Shown here in pieces: positions 15,040-22,489 of a stretch of DNA of 50,066 nt; position 1 is the stretch's first letter, and the number at the start of each line of letters is the position of its first letter. The notes under the pieces are model-generated. The model made no database searches and was not told where the DNA came from. It saw nothing but the letters and a program-made list of their open reading frames with translations. The position numbers and the translations under genes were made by a program. The stretch lies in NCBI GenBank assembly GCA_018826515.1, contig JAHKAM010000009.1, forward strand, positions 1 through 50,066. The letters are read 5' to 3'. This DNA comes from Alphaproteobacteria bacterium (GTDB lineage Bacteria; Pseudomonadota; Alphaproteobacteria; Caulobacterales; Caulobacteraceae).

Positions 15040-15954
15040 GTGCTCGAAGTCGCGGTCATTGCGCTCCGCTGGCTTCAATACAGCGGCGCCGTCGTCCTTC
15101 TCGGCGCGCCGTTGTTCCTGCTCTACAGTTTCAGGGGAGACGACGGCCCGAACCTCCTCTGGGCCCGTCCCACCCTGATCGTGGCTGCGACCGTTGTCGC
15201 GCTGGGTTCGCTCGCCGGCCTCGTGGCCCAGACAGCGGTCATGGCGGGCTCGCTCAGCGAAGCCCTAAAACCAGCATCGCTAACCTTCATGGTCACGGGC
15301 ATGGCCCTCGGCATGGCCCTGGTCGCCCGGGCCGTCGTCGCCGGGCTTGCACTTGTTGCGATCGCCGCCCTCAAGCCGGGTCGGGTGCTTTGGACCGTGC
15401 TGGCGACGCTTGGTGTCATCGTATCGGCCAGTTTCGCCTGGACCGGACACGGGGCCGCGACGGAGGGGCCGGGCGGGTTGTGGCATCTGGCCGCCGCCAT
15501 CATCCATGCCGTCTCCGCCGCGCTGTGGTTGGGCGCTCTCGCGGCCTTGACGATGCTCTTGCTGCGTCGAACCGCCCCGGATGACCCGGCGATCCATCGC
15601 GCCCTGCGCGGCTTTGCGGGCTTGGGGACCTTGGCCGTCGTGCTCCTGGTCCTGAGTGGCCTGGGGAACAGCTGGTTCATGGTTGGACCCCCGCGCGTAG
15701 CCGGACTGGGAACCAACCTCTACGGCCAGCTCCTGATCGCCAAACTCGTGCTGTTCGCGCTGATGCTGGTCCTCGCGGCAGGAAACCGTTTCCGCCTGAC
15801 GCCGACGTTGGGATCGGTGCTGGCGCTCGGCGAAGATCCCCGGCCGGCGCTTCAACGGCTCCGACGCAGCGTCATTGCGGAAACACTGGTCGGAGCAGTG
15901 TTGATAGCCGTCGTCGCGGTCATGGGCACGCTGGCCCCGCCGTCGGCCATGTGA
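15040..15954 (+). CDS. copD: CopD-type copper resistance inner-membrane protein
   Basis: 304 aa with a GTG start at 15040, 4 bp after the copC stop. About eight hydrophobic segments. Conserved family parts are RWLQYSGAVVLLGAPLF at the N-terminus, SFAWTGHGA, and GGLWHLAAAIIHAVSAALWLGAL (in pieces) with the histidines that could carry copper across the membrane. It ends in TLAPPSAM. CopC/CopD pairs are known to move copper into the cytoplasm or to help tolerance together with CopA/CopB. Confidence 0.88.
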   Translation: MLEVAVIALRWLQYSGAVVLLGAPLFLLYSFRGDDGPNLLWARPTLIVAATVVALGSLAGLVAQTAVMAGSLSEALKPASLTFMVTGMALGMALVARAVVAGLALVAIAALKPGRVLWTVLATLGVIVSASFAWTGHGAATEGPGGLWHLAAAIIHAVSAALWLGALAALTMLLLRRTAPDDPAIHRALRGFAGLGTLAVVLLVLSGLGNSWFMVGPPRVAGLGTNLYGQLLIAKLVLFALMLVLAAGNRFRLTPTLGSVLALGEDPRPALQRLRRSVIAETLVGAVLIAVVAVMGTLAPPSAM

Positions 15955-15968
15955 CCTGGCGACGGCGC

Positions 15969-16460
15969 CTAGCTGGGGGCGCGCGACGACCAGTGGATGT
16001 GGTGGATGCGCCAACCCTCGGGGTGGCGTTTCAGGACCATGGTCTCGGTCGTCAGGCGATCAATGGCGCGGCCGTTGAACTGGCCGGTGGTGCGGCCTTC
16101 GCTGGTGATCCAGGCAATGTCGCCGTCAGCCCGGCCCGATCTCCGCGCCACCGTCGCTTCCGACGCGGCGGCGAAGGCGGCGTCCGAACCCAGGTGATGG
16201 GACGCATATTCATCGCGCGATCGTTCCGCGCCACCCTCTTCGAAGATCATGACTTCCGGAGCCAGTAACGTCAGCGCGGCGGCCGTGTCCCCCGCCTTGA
16301 GCGCGGCGTGGAAGGCATCAACGGCCATGGCTGCGCCCGCTGCCTCCGCAGCAACGGAACCGGCGGCGTGCCCATGGCCGTGGGCGTGGTCCTGGGCCAA
16401 GGCCGGTGTCGCCGAGAGGACGGTCATCGACAGGGCCAGGGCAAGGGGGATGCGGGACAT
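15969..16460 (-). CDS. Exported SnoaL-like/DUF4440-type protein with His-rich linker
   Basis: 163 aa from ATG 16460 (CTGGAG upstream); another ATG at 16484 is possible. The signal peptide ends in TPALAQ, followed by DHAHGHGHAAG, a short His-rich segment suited to metal binding. The rest is an NTF2-like cone fold (AMAVDAFHAALKAGDTAAALTLLAPEVMIFEEGG, then WRIHHIHWSSR) of the SnoaL/DUF4440 type. No catalytic role can be assigned. It lies 49 bp downstream of the DUF411 gene on the same strand and probably shares its promoter, placing it in the metal response. Confidence 0.75.
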   Translation of the reverse strand: MSRIPLALALSMTVLSATPALAQDHAHGHGHAAGSVAAEAAGAAMAVDAFHAALKAGDTAAALTLLAPEVMIFEEGGAERSRDEYASHHLGSDAAFAAASEATVARRSGRADGDIAWITSEGRTTGQFNGRAIDRLTTETMVLKRHPEGWRIHHIHWSSRAPS

Positions 16461-16509
16461 GGCGGGCTCCAGATTGTGGGTCATGTGATCGAACTGCGAG
16501 GGATCTCTG

Positions 16510-16983
16510 TCAGGCCGGCTGGTTGTGGCGTGCGAACACACGGGTGGCGCCAGACCGGAGCACCAGCAAGGTCTCGTAGGGGTCTTTGTGCCCTTGTGGC
16601 GTCTCCATCCCCGGCGAGCCCAGCGGCATCGCCGGCACGGCCAGACCGACCGCCGTCGGTCGCTCGGCCAGCAGGCGGACGACGTCCCGGGCCGGCACAT
16701 GACCCTCGACCAGGTAGCCGCCGACCAGCCCGGTGTGACAGGAGGCAAGCGCGTCGGGCAGTCCCCGACTGCTGCGGATCGTCTGGAGATCAGGAACAAT
16801 GGTGACGGTTGCCGTGAAGCCCGCCCGGCGCATGTGGGCGATCCACCCGTCGCAGCATGGGCAGGTCGGAGTCTTGAATACCGTCAGGTTTCGCGCGGGC
16901 GCGGTCTGGGCGCAGGCAGTCCCGCCCATGCTCAGGAACAGGCCTGCGCCGAGCAACAGACGGCGGTTCAGTTGCGATCGCAT
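16510..16983 (-). CDS. copG: DUF411 periplasmic metal-binding protein (CopG-like)
   Basis: 157 aa. The N-terminus NRRLLLGAGLFLSMGGTACAQ is a signal with twin arginine (possibly Tat; a lipobox-like TAC is also present). Then TVFKTPTCPCCDGWIAHMRRAGF carries the CPCC cluster of DUF411. SCHTGLVGGYLVEGHVPARDVVRLL and GLAVPAMPLGSPGME are the other family blocks. DUF411/CopG proteins are periplasmic copper-binding redox proteins in copper operons. Divergent from the cnrYXH cassette. A candidate ECF promoter lies at 17046-17071. Confidence 0.85.
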   Translation of the reverse strand: MRSQLNRRLLLGAGLFLSMGGTACAQTAPARNLTVFKTPTCPCCDGWIAHMRRAGFTATVTIVPDLQTIRSSRGLPDALASCHTGLVGGYLVEGHVPARDVVRLLAERPTAVGLAVPAMPLGSPGMETPQGHKDPYETLLVLRSGATRVFARHNQPA

Positions 16984-17045
16984 CAGGTGGGTCTCCCTCC
17001 AGACCGGGGGCGTGATCAGCCGGGTCGGGCCGACGTCATACCTCT

Positions 17046-17071
17046 ATACGCCAGACAGCTTTCGGCCCCTC
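17046..17071 (-). promoter_or_regulatory. Candidate ECF sigma (CnrH-like) promoter of the DUF411 operon
   Basis: Read on the minus strand: GAGGGG (17071-17066), 15 nt, CGTAT (17050-17046). Identical blocks and spacing to the plus-strand cnrYXH promoter. Its upstream block is one arm of the palindrome at 17065-17080. Confidence 0.6.
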
Positions 17072-17080
17072 ATGAGGGGC
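17065..17080. repeat. Perfect 16-bp palindrome providing -35-like blocks in both directions
   Basis: GCCCCTCATGAGGGGC is identical to its reverse complement. Each arm forms the GAGGGG block of one of two divergent candidate promoters. It could also bind a dimeric regulator. Confidence 0.7.
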
Positions 17081-17099
17081 ATGGCGAAAAGGCGCGTAT
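17074..17099 (+). promoter_or_regulatory. Candidate ECF sigma (CnrH-like) promoter of cnrYXH
   Basis: GAGGGG (17074-17079), 15 nt, CGTAT (17095-17099), then the ATG of the first gene at 17128. This fits autoregulation by the sigma factor encoded third in the operon. Confidence 0.6.
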
Positions 17100-17127
17100 G
17101 ACAAACGGGGCGTGAGGCAGGTGCGCA

Positions 17128-17406
17128 ATGCTGGATGATATTGAACGACTGATCGGCGGCGACCGATACGATGGCGAGGCGCAACTCGCCGGCCTTGAGG
17201 ATGAGGTCTGGGCGCGCATCGGCGAACGCCGCGATCAGGCCCGCATGGGACAGGTTCGGGTGGCAGCCATAGCGCTTGCGCTGGTCGTCGGCGTCGCGAA
17301 CGGCGGCTTTTTGCTGCTGTCTCCGCGCCCGGAACCGTCAGAGATGCGCGTGTTCACCGTGTCGACCGGTCTGTCGCCCCTGAGCGGACTGGGCGTCCGG
17401 GGATGA
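17128..17406 (+). CDS. Small membrane anti-sigma protein, CnrY-like
   Basis: 92 aa with an acidic cytosolic N-terminus (MLDDIERLIGGDRYDGEAQLAGLEDEVWARI), one transmembrane helix (about residues 43-67, VRVAAIALALVVGVANGGFLLL) and a short periplasmic tail. The size and topology are those of CnrY/NccY, which hold the sigma factor at the membrane. The sequence itself is weakly conserved, so the call rests on topology and on its place before the CnrX- and CnrH-like genes. Overlaps the next gene by 4 bp. Confidence 0.65.
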   Translation: MLDDIERLIGGDRYDGEAQLAGLEDEVWARIGERRDQARMGQVRVAAIALALVVGVANGGFLLLSPRPEPSEMRVFTVSTGLSPLSGLGVRG

Positions 17407-17843
17407 GCACCGCCTGGAAGTCCATCGTCATCACGGCGATCCTGGCAGCGCTCGCGAGCGGCGCTGCGACCTGGGCGAGCGCGACCTGGGTCATGCGGGA
17501 GCGACAGCCGCCCAGCCTGCACAGCGTGGTCCACGAGAAGCTCGATCTGAGCGCGGAGCAGGATCGCCGGCTCGATGTCATCGAAGCTCGCTTCGCCGCT
17601 CGCCGTCCGGCGCTGGAGGCCGAGGTCCGTGCCGCCAACCGCGAACTGGCCGCCGCCATCGCCGCCAGCGAGGGTGACTCCCCCCAGGTTCAGGCGGCGG
17701 TCGATCATTTCCACGCCGCCATGGGCGATCTGCAGAAGGCGACGATCGCCCATGTCTTCGAGATGCGATCCGTTTTGACTCCGGCGCAGGCTGAGGTGTT
17801 CGATGAGGCGGTCGTTGACTCCCTGCGCGACGACGCCGGCTAA
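17403..17843 (+). CDS. Periplasmic heavy-metal sensor, CnrX-like
   Basis: 146 aa: an N-terminal membrane anchor (residues 7-29) followed by a periplasmic four-helix domain. His40 and His44 (LHSVVHEKL), Glu61 (DVIEAR), His117 and Met121 (IAHVFEMRSVLTPAQ) match the known metal ligands of CnrX (His42, His46, Glu63, His119, Met123), with the same spacing and a shift of two. The C-terminal LTPAQ segment is typical of the CnrX/CpxP/Spy superfamily. It would sense metal in the periplasm and release the sigma factor through the CnrY-like protein. Confidence 0.85.
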   Translation: MSTAWKSIVITAILAALASGAATWASATWVMRERQPPSLHSVVHEKLDLSAEQDRRLDVIEARFAARRPALEAEVRAANRELAAAIAASEGDSPQVQAAVDHFHAAMGDLQKATIAHVFEMRSVLTPAQAEVFDEAVVDSLRDDAG

Positions 17844-17852
17844 GCGCGGCGC

Positions 17853-18422
17853 GTGGGGGCCGACCAGAGCATCGAGGTTCGCGCGGCAGGCGGGGATCGG
17901 GCCGCTTTCACCGCCCTGATGACCGCCACGAAGGCCGACCTCTACCGGTTCGTTCGCCGCTACGTCGGCGACGAGGCCGAGGCGCATGACGTGCTTCAGG
18001 AAGCCTATGCGTCCGCCTGGCTCGCCCTGCGGCGGTATGATCCGACGCGGCCTTTCGAGGTCTGGCTGCGCTCCATTGCCCTGAACAAATGTCGTGACTG
18101 GAGCCGTCGGCGAACGGTTCGCCGCGTCGTGCGCGGGGTCATGGGTCTCGACGCGCCCGAGGCGAGGGCGGTGGGTGACGAGACGCCCACGCCCGAAGCC
18201 CGGCTGGACGACCGGCGGAGGGCCGAAGCCCTGCAACGCGCCCTGTCCGACCTTCCGGACGCCCTGAAGGCGCCCCTCCTGCTCGCCACGCTCGAAGGGT
18301 GGTCGCACGCCGAGGTCGCAGCGATCCTGCGCATAACGCCCAAGGCGGTGGAAACCCGCATCGCCCGCGCCCGCAAGAAGCTGGCGGCGGTCCTGTCCCG
18401 GTCCCCCCGCGAAGGCGCCTGA
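17853..18422 (+). CDS. ECF RNA polymerase sigma factor, CnrH-like
   Basis: 189 aa with GTG start at 17853, 9 bp after the sensor gene. Region 2: FTALMTATKADLYRFVRRYVGDEAEAHDVLQEAYASAWLALRRYDPTRPFEVWLRSIALNKCRD in consecutive pieces (residues 19-82), with the DVLQE motif. Region 4: LSDLPDALKAPLLLATLEGWSHAEVAAILRITPKAVETRIARARKKL, also in pieces, near residues 131-179. Third gene of the cnrYXH-type cassette. Candidate targets are the four (A/G)AGGG-N16-CGTA elements in the copper island. Confidence 0.9.
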   Translation: MGADQSIEVRAAGGDRAAFTALMTATKADLYRFVRRYVGDEAEAHDVLQEAYASAWLALRRYDPTRPFEVWLRSIALNKCRDWSRRRTVRRVVRGVMGLDAPEARAVGDETPTPEARLDDRRRAEALQRALSDLPDALKAPLLLATLEGWSHAEVAAILRITPKAVETRIARARKKLAAVLSRSPREGA

Positions 18423-18479
18423 CCCTGCCGTGATGGGAAGGTGCACAAGGCGGCGATCCCGCCTGTGGCGACCTGCCGC

Positions 18480-18505
18480 AAGGGTTTCGCTACCGGGATG
18501 CGTAT
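18480..18505 (+). promoter_or_regulatory. Candidate ECF sigma (CnrH-like) promoter of copAB
   Basis: AAGGGT (18480-18485), 15 nt, CGTAT (18501-18505), 43 bp before the copA ATG. The AGGG block and the spacing agree with the other three elements; the first and last bases of the hexamer differ. Confidence 0.5.
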
Positions 18506-18547
18506 CTGAACGAACGGCTGACCAGCCGACAAGGGAACTTCTCGCCG

Positions 18548-20335
18548 ATGCCAACCGCCCGCCTCAATCGCCGAATGCTTCTCCGTGGCGCCGCCGCAGG
18601 CGGCGGGCTGCTGGGCCTGCAAGGGCTGCTGCCCGCATGGGCGCAAACCGGATCAGCGGGCCTGCGGGCTGACCTGCCGACGCTGACAGGACCGAACATT
18701 GATCTGACCGTTGGTCACTCGCCCTTCACCGTGGGCGGGCGCACCGGTCACGCGGTCACGATCAACGGCGTTTTGCCCGCGCCGCTGTTGCGTCTGCGCG
18801 AGGGCCAGAACGTCCGGCTGTCTGTCGCCAATACCCTGGATGAGGACACCTCGATCCATTGGCACGGTCTGCTGCTGCCATTCCAGATGGACGGCGTGCC
18901 CGGCATCAGCTTCCCCGGCATCAAACCCCGCGAGACCTTCGTCTACGAGTTCCCGATCAAGCAGTCGGGCACCTTCTGGTATCACAGCCACTCCAACCTT
19001 CAGGAGGCGATGGGCCACTATGGGCCGATCGTCATCGACCCGGCGGGCGCCGATCCGGTCGCCTATGACCGCGAGCATGTTTTGGTCCTGTCGGACTGGA
19101 GTTTCATGCATCCGCACGAAATCCTCGACAAACTGAAGAAGAGTCCTGGCTACTTCAATCAGCAGCGCACCACCCTCGCGGGGCTCATGGACGGCAGCGA
19201 CCGGATGAGCCTGGAGGAGCGTCGTATGTGGGGCCAGATGCGTATGGACCCGCGCGACATCCTCGACGTCAACGGCACGACCTACACCTATCTGATCAAC
19301 GGCCATGGCCCGCAGGAGAACTGGACCGGTCTGTTCCGTCCCGGCGAGCGGGTGCGGCTGCGCATCATCAACGCCTCGGCGATGTCGATCTTCAACGTCC
19401 GCATCCCGGGCCTGCCGATGACGGTGGTCCAGGCCGACGGCGAAAACGTGCGCCCGGTCGAGACCGACGAGTTCCAGATTGCGGTCGCCGAGACCTATGA
19501 CGTCATCGTCCGGCCCACCGACGACCGCGCCTACACGATCGTCTCGGAGGCCATCGACCGCTCGGGCATGGGACGGGCGACCCTGGCTCCCCGCCCCGGA
19601 ATGACCGCCGAGGTCCCGCCGCTGCGGGAAGTCCCGAACCTGACCATGCGCGACATGGGGATGGGCGGGATGGACCATGGAAACATGGGCGGCATGGATC
19701 ACGGCGCCATGGCCGGCATGGACCACGGGGCGCCCGCCGCCGACGCGGCGCCGGCCCACGACATGGCCGGCATGAATATGCGCGATCCTGACAACGCGCC
19801 GCCGGACATGGCGGTGGGGGTCGGCGTCGATGCGATCGCCATGGACCCCGCCAACCGGCTCGGCGAGCGTCCGATCGGTCTCACGAATGTGGATCACCGC
19901 GTCCTGGTCTACACCGACCTCGTCTCTCTCGCGCCCAACAAGGACCAACGTCCCCCGTCGCGGACGATGGAAATCCACCTGACCGGCAACATGGAGCGGT
20001 TCATGTGGGGCTTCGACGGTCGCAAGTTTTCGGAGATCGTGGAGCCGATCCGTTTTGAACGGGACGAACGAGTGCGGGTGACCCTGGTCAACGACACCAT
20101 GATGGCTCACCCCATTCACCTGCACGGCCATTTCTTCGAACTGGTGACCGGCGGTCCAACCGGACATCAGCCGCTGAAGCACACTGTCAATGTCGCGCCG
20201 GGCTCGAAGGTGACGTTCGACCTGACCGCCGACGCGCCGGGAGACTGGGCCTTCCACTGCCATATGCTGATGCACATGCACGCCGGGATGTTCAACGTCG
20301 TGACGGTGCGACCCCTCGACGGAGCCGCGTCATGA
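18548..20335 (+). CDS. copA: Multicopper oxidase CopA (Tat-exported)
   Basis: 595 aa. Twin-arginine signal (LNRRMLLRGAAAGGG, residues 6-20) ending in AWAQ. Three cupredoxin domains with the copper motifs HWHG (about 104-107), WYHSHS (about 143-148), HPIHLHGH (about 521-528) and HCHMLMHMHAGM (about 571-582). The linker near residues 372-425 repeats MDHG and GM units (MGGMDHGNMGGMDHGAMAGM), giving Met/His copper sites as in PcoA/CopA. It oxidises Cu(I) in the periplasm. Overlaps copB by 4 bp. A possible ECF promoter is at 18480-18505. Confidence 0.95.
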   Translation: MPTARLNRRMLLRGAAAGGGLLGLQGLLPAWAQTGSAGLRADLPTLTGPNIDLTVGHSPFTVGGRTGHAVTINGVLPAPLLRLREGQNVRLSVANTLDEDTSIHWHGLLLPFQMDGVPGISFPGIKPRETFVYEFPIKQSGTFWYHSHSNLQEAMGHYGPIVIDPAGADPVAYDREHVLVLSDWSFMHPHEILDKLKKSPGYFNQQRTTLAGLMDGSDRMSLEERRMWGQMRMDPRDILDVNGTTYTYLINGHGPQENWTGLFRPGERVRLRIINASAMSIFNVRIPGLPMTVVQADGENVRPVETDEFQIAVAETYDVIVRPTDDRAYTIVSEAIDRSGMGRATLAPRPGMTAEVPPLREVPNLTMRDMGMGGMDHGNMGGMDHGAMAGMDHGAPAADAAPAHDMAGMNMRDPDNAPPDMAVGVGVDAIAMDPANRLGERPIGLTNVDHRVLVYTDLVSLAPNKDQRPPSRTMEIHLTGNMERFMWGFDGRKFSEIVEPIRFERDERVRVTLVNDTMMAHPIHLHGHFFELVTGGPTGHQPLKHTVNVAPGSKVTFDLTADAPGDWAFHCHMLMHMHAGMFNVVTVRPLDGAAS

Positions 20336-21519
20336 ACCGCCTCGCCGTCGCCCTCGCTCCGCTGATCCTTGCCGCCACCGGCTTCAGCGCCCAGGCCCAG
20401 GACCCGCACGCGGGGCATGCGATGCCGGCGCCGACGCGACCCGCGTCCGCTCCATCCGCCACGCCTCAGACGCCTGTCCGGCCGGCGATGCAGGACCCGC
20501 ATGCGGGTCACGTCATGCCGTCCGCGCAGACCCCGCCCGCAGGCGATCCTCACGCCGGACATCAGATGCAGGTTCAGCCCGCGACCGTGGATCCCCATGC
20601 AGGTCACGACATGTCGACCCGGGCGCCGGCCCGGCCTGATCCACACGCGGGCCATGACATGTCCACGATGCCATCCGCCCCGGCCGATCCCCACGCCGGA
20701 CACGACATGTCGACGATGAACATGGGTCCGCCGGATGTGCCGACCGGCGCCGACAATCCAGGCCGTCCTCCGGAGGACCCGCTCCCGGCCGCCGCCCTGG
20801 GCGGCCCCAGGCACGCCGCCGATCTGATCTTCGGAGCCGAAACAATGGCCGCCGCCCGCACAACGCTCGTGCGTGAAAACGGCGACGTCCGCGCCACCGC
20901 AGTCATCATCGACCGCCTCGAAGCCGGTTTCGGGGACGAGGACGAGACCTGGCTCTGGGACGTCCAGGGCTGGAGCGGCGGCGACATCAATCGCTTCTGG
21001 TGGAAGTCGGAAGGCGAAGGGGACTTTGACGACGGTCTGGAGGAAGCGGAACTCCAGGCGCTCTACAGCCGCGCCGTCACGCCGTTCTGGGACGTTCAGG
21101 CCGGGGTGCGCCAGGACTTCCGTCCCGACGGCGAGGACACGACGCACCTGGTCCTCGGCCTCCAGGGACTGGCGCCCTACTGGTGGGAAGTCGACGCCGC
21201 CGCCTTCCTGTCGACGGAGGGCGACCTGACCGCCCGCGTCGAGGCCGAATACGACCAGCGCATCACCCAGCGTCTGATCCTTCAACCCCGCCTCGAAATC
21301 GATGCCTCCGCCAGCGACATTCCCGAGCTGGAGATCGGCTCGGGTCTTTCTTCGGTCGAGGCAGGCCTGCGGTTGCGCTACGAATTCCGCAAAGAGTTCG
21401 CCCCCTATCTCGGCGTCGAGTGGAGCCGCTCGTTCGGCGACACCGCCGACTACATCGAAGCCCGGGGGGGCGAGGTTGACGCCACGCGCGTCGTTGTCGG
21501 CCTGAAGGCCTGGTTCTAA
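20332..21519 (+). CDS. copB: CopB-type outer-membrane copper resistance protein
   Basis: 395 aa. Signal peptide to about residue 22 (FSAQAQ). Residues 24-126 hold six copies of DPHAGH-x-M separated by Pro/Ala-rich linkers. From about residue 150 the CopB/PcoB barrel domain begins (AADLIFGAETMAAARTTL, then ETWLWDVQGWSGGDINRFWWKSEGEG in pieces) and runs to the terminal phenylalanine. CopB sits in the outer membrane and stores or exports copper with CopA. The long Met/His repeat is larger than in many CopB proteins I recall. Confidence 0.92.
   Translation: MNRLAVALAPLILAATGFSAQAQDPHAGHAMPAPTRPASAPSATPQTPVRPAMQDPHAGHVMPSAQTPPAGDPHAGHQMQVQPATVDPHAGHDMSTRAPARPDPHAGHDMSTMPSAPADPHAGHDMSTMNMGPPDVPTGADNPGRPPEDPLPAAALGGPRHAADLIFGAETMAAARTTLVRENGDVRATAVIIDRLEAGFGDEDETWLWDVQGWSGGDINRFWWKSEGEGDFDDGLEEAELQALYSRAVTPFWDVQAGVRQDFRPDGEDTTHLVLGLQGLAPYWWEVDAAAFLSTEGDLTARVEAEYDQRITQRLILQPRLEIDASASDIPELEIGSGLSSVEAGLRLRYEFRKEFAPYLGVEWSRSFGDTADYIEARGGEVDATRVVVGLKAWF
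20401..20709 (+). repeat. Six DPHAGHxM-coding repeats in copB
   Basis: Units of eight codons encode DPHAGHAM, DPHAGHVM, DPHAGHQM and three times DPHAGHDM. Linkers between units are 7-22 codons and vary in length. The codons differ between units, so the repeats are old or under protein-level selection rather than recent duplications. One more unit (DPHAGHTM) begins the mature part of the neighbouring CopC-like protein. Confidence 0.85.
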
Positions 21520-21536
21520 TCGAAGGAGACCACCCC

Positions 21537-21914
21537 ATGATCCGCACCCTCGTCATCACCGCCGCCCTGGCGTTCGCCGGGGCCGCCGCCGCTCAGGACC
21601 CACACGCGGGCCACACCATGCAGGCCGCGGCCCCTCAGTCGGGCATCACCACCGTTCCCGCCGACGGCGCGATGACGCACGGATCGCCCGAACGGTTCAG
21701 CGCGAGGTTTCCGCACCCGATGATCCTGAAGACGGTGACCCTGACCGCCGACGGTCAGGCGCCGGTCGTCGTGACCGCGCCCGCCGCGCTAGCCGCCGCG
21801 AGCGTCAGCGTGGCCCTGCCGCGTCTCGCGCCGAACACCTACACTGCCGACTGGACCGCCGAAGGCGCGGACGGCCACATGATGTCCGGCTCCGTCAGCT
21901 TCATGGTTCACTAG
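21537..21914 (+). CDS. Second CopC-like copper-binding protein with DPHAGHTM N-terminus
   Basis: 125 aa, AAGGAG in front of the ATG. After the signal peptide (AGAAAAQ) the mature protein starts DPHAGHTM, the same unit that is repeated in CopB. The rest is a CopC-type beta-sandwich (SPERFSARFPHPMILKTVTLTAD, and ADGHMMSGSVSFMVH at the C-terminus). It lacks the HA-start of classical CopC, so its copper site must differ, perhaps using the DPHAGHTM tag. 17 bp after copB, so third gene of the copAB operon. Confidence 0.82.
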   Translation: MIRTLVITAALAFAGAAAAQDPHAGHTMQAAAPQSGITTVPADGAMTHGSPERFSARFPHPMILKTVTLTADGQAPVVVTAPAALAAASVSVALPRLAPNTYTADWTAEGADGHMMSGSVSFMVH

Positions 21915-22033
21915 CAAAGACGAAAAAAGTCAGAGGTCTTCGCCGTCACTCGCACGGGCACGGCGCTGTAGGGTCTTGCCCCCGCGATTGCCTCCCGGGC
22001 CGCCCAAAGCTACACAGCGCCCGGAGCCTCGAT

Positions 22034-22441
22034 TTGCCGAACGCCCTTCGCCACCTCTGCATCGGCCTGTGCGTCGCCCTTCTGGCGGCCATGAACCTGC
22101 ATGGCGTGACGGAGGCGCAGCATGCCGTCGGGCACGCCGCTGACTGGCCGGCCGTTGCCTTGAGCGAGGTTCACGATGGCGACCACCACCCGCACGTCCA
22201 TGTAGCTCCCGAGGAGTTTCCGGACACGGACCCCGACCGGGACAAGGACGGCGCGCCGCCGGTCGGACATCACCATCACGCTGGCGATGTTCACGCCGCC
22301 TTGCCGTCGCCCGAGCGCAGCATGACCGGCGCCTCGGCGCTGATGTTGGCCCTGCGGCGGCCCGGCCTCGATCCGGCGCTGCCTGGACTTGCAGGCGACG
22401 GCCCGGAACACCCTCCGAAACGGATGCGCACGGTCGTCTGA
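22034..22441 (+). CDS. His-rich exported protein of unknown function, upstream of czcCBA
   Basis: 135 aa with a TTG start at 22034 (GGAG 10 bp upstream). An N-terminal hydrophobic segment (HLCIGLCVALLAAMNLHG) could be a signal or anchor. The rest has two His clusters, EVHDGDHHPHVHVAPEE and VGHHHHAGDVH, which suit zinc, cobalt or nickel binding. No domain recognised. It precedes the RND operon by 48 bp, so it may be a periplasmic metal buffer for the pump. The minus-strand ORF over the same bases has no such signs. Confidence 0.6.
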   Translation: MPNALRHLCIGLCVALLAAMNLHGVTEAQHAVGHAADWPAVALSEVHDGDHHPHVHVAPEEFPDTDPDRDKDGAPPVGHHHHAGDVHAALPSPERSMTGASALMLALRRPGLDPALPGLAGDGPEHPPKRMRTVV

Positions 22442-22489
22442 ACCGGCGCGGCCTTTCGGCTGCGCGCAACCCGTTTCCCGGAGATACCC

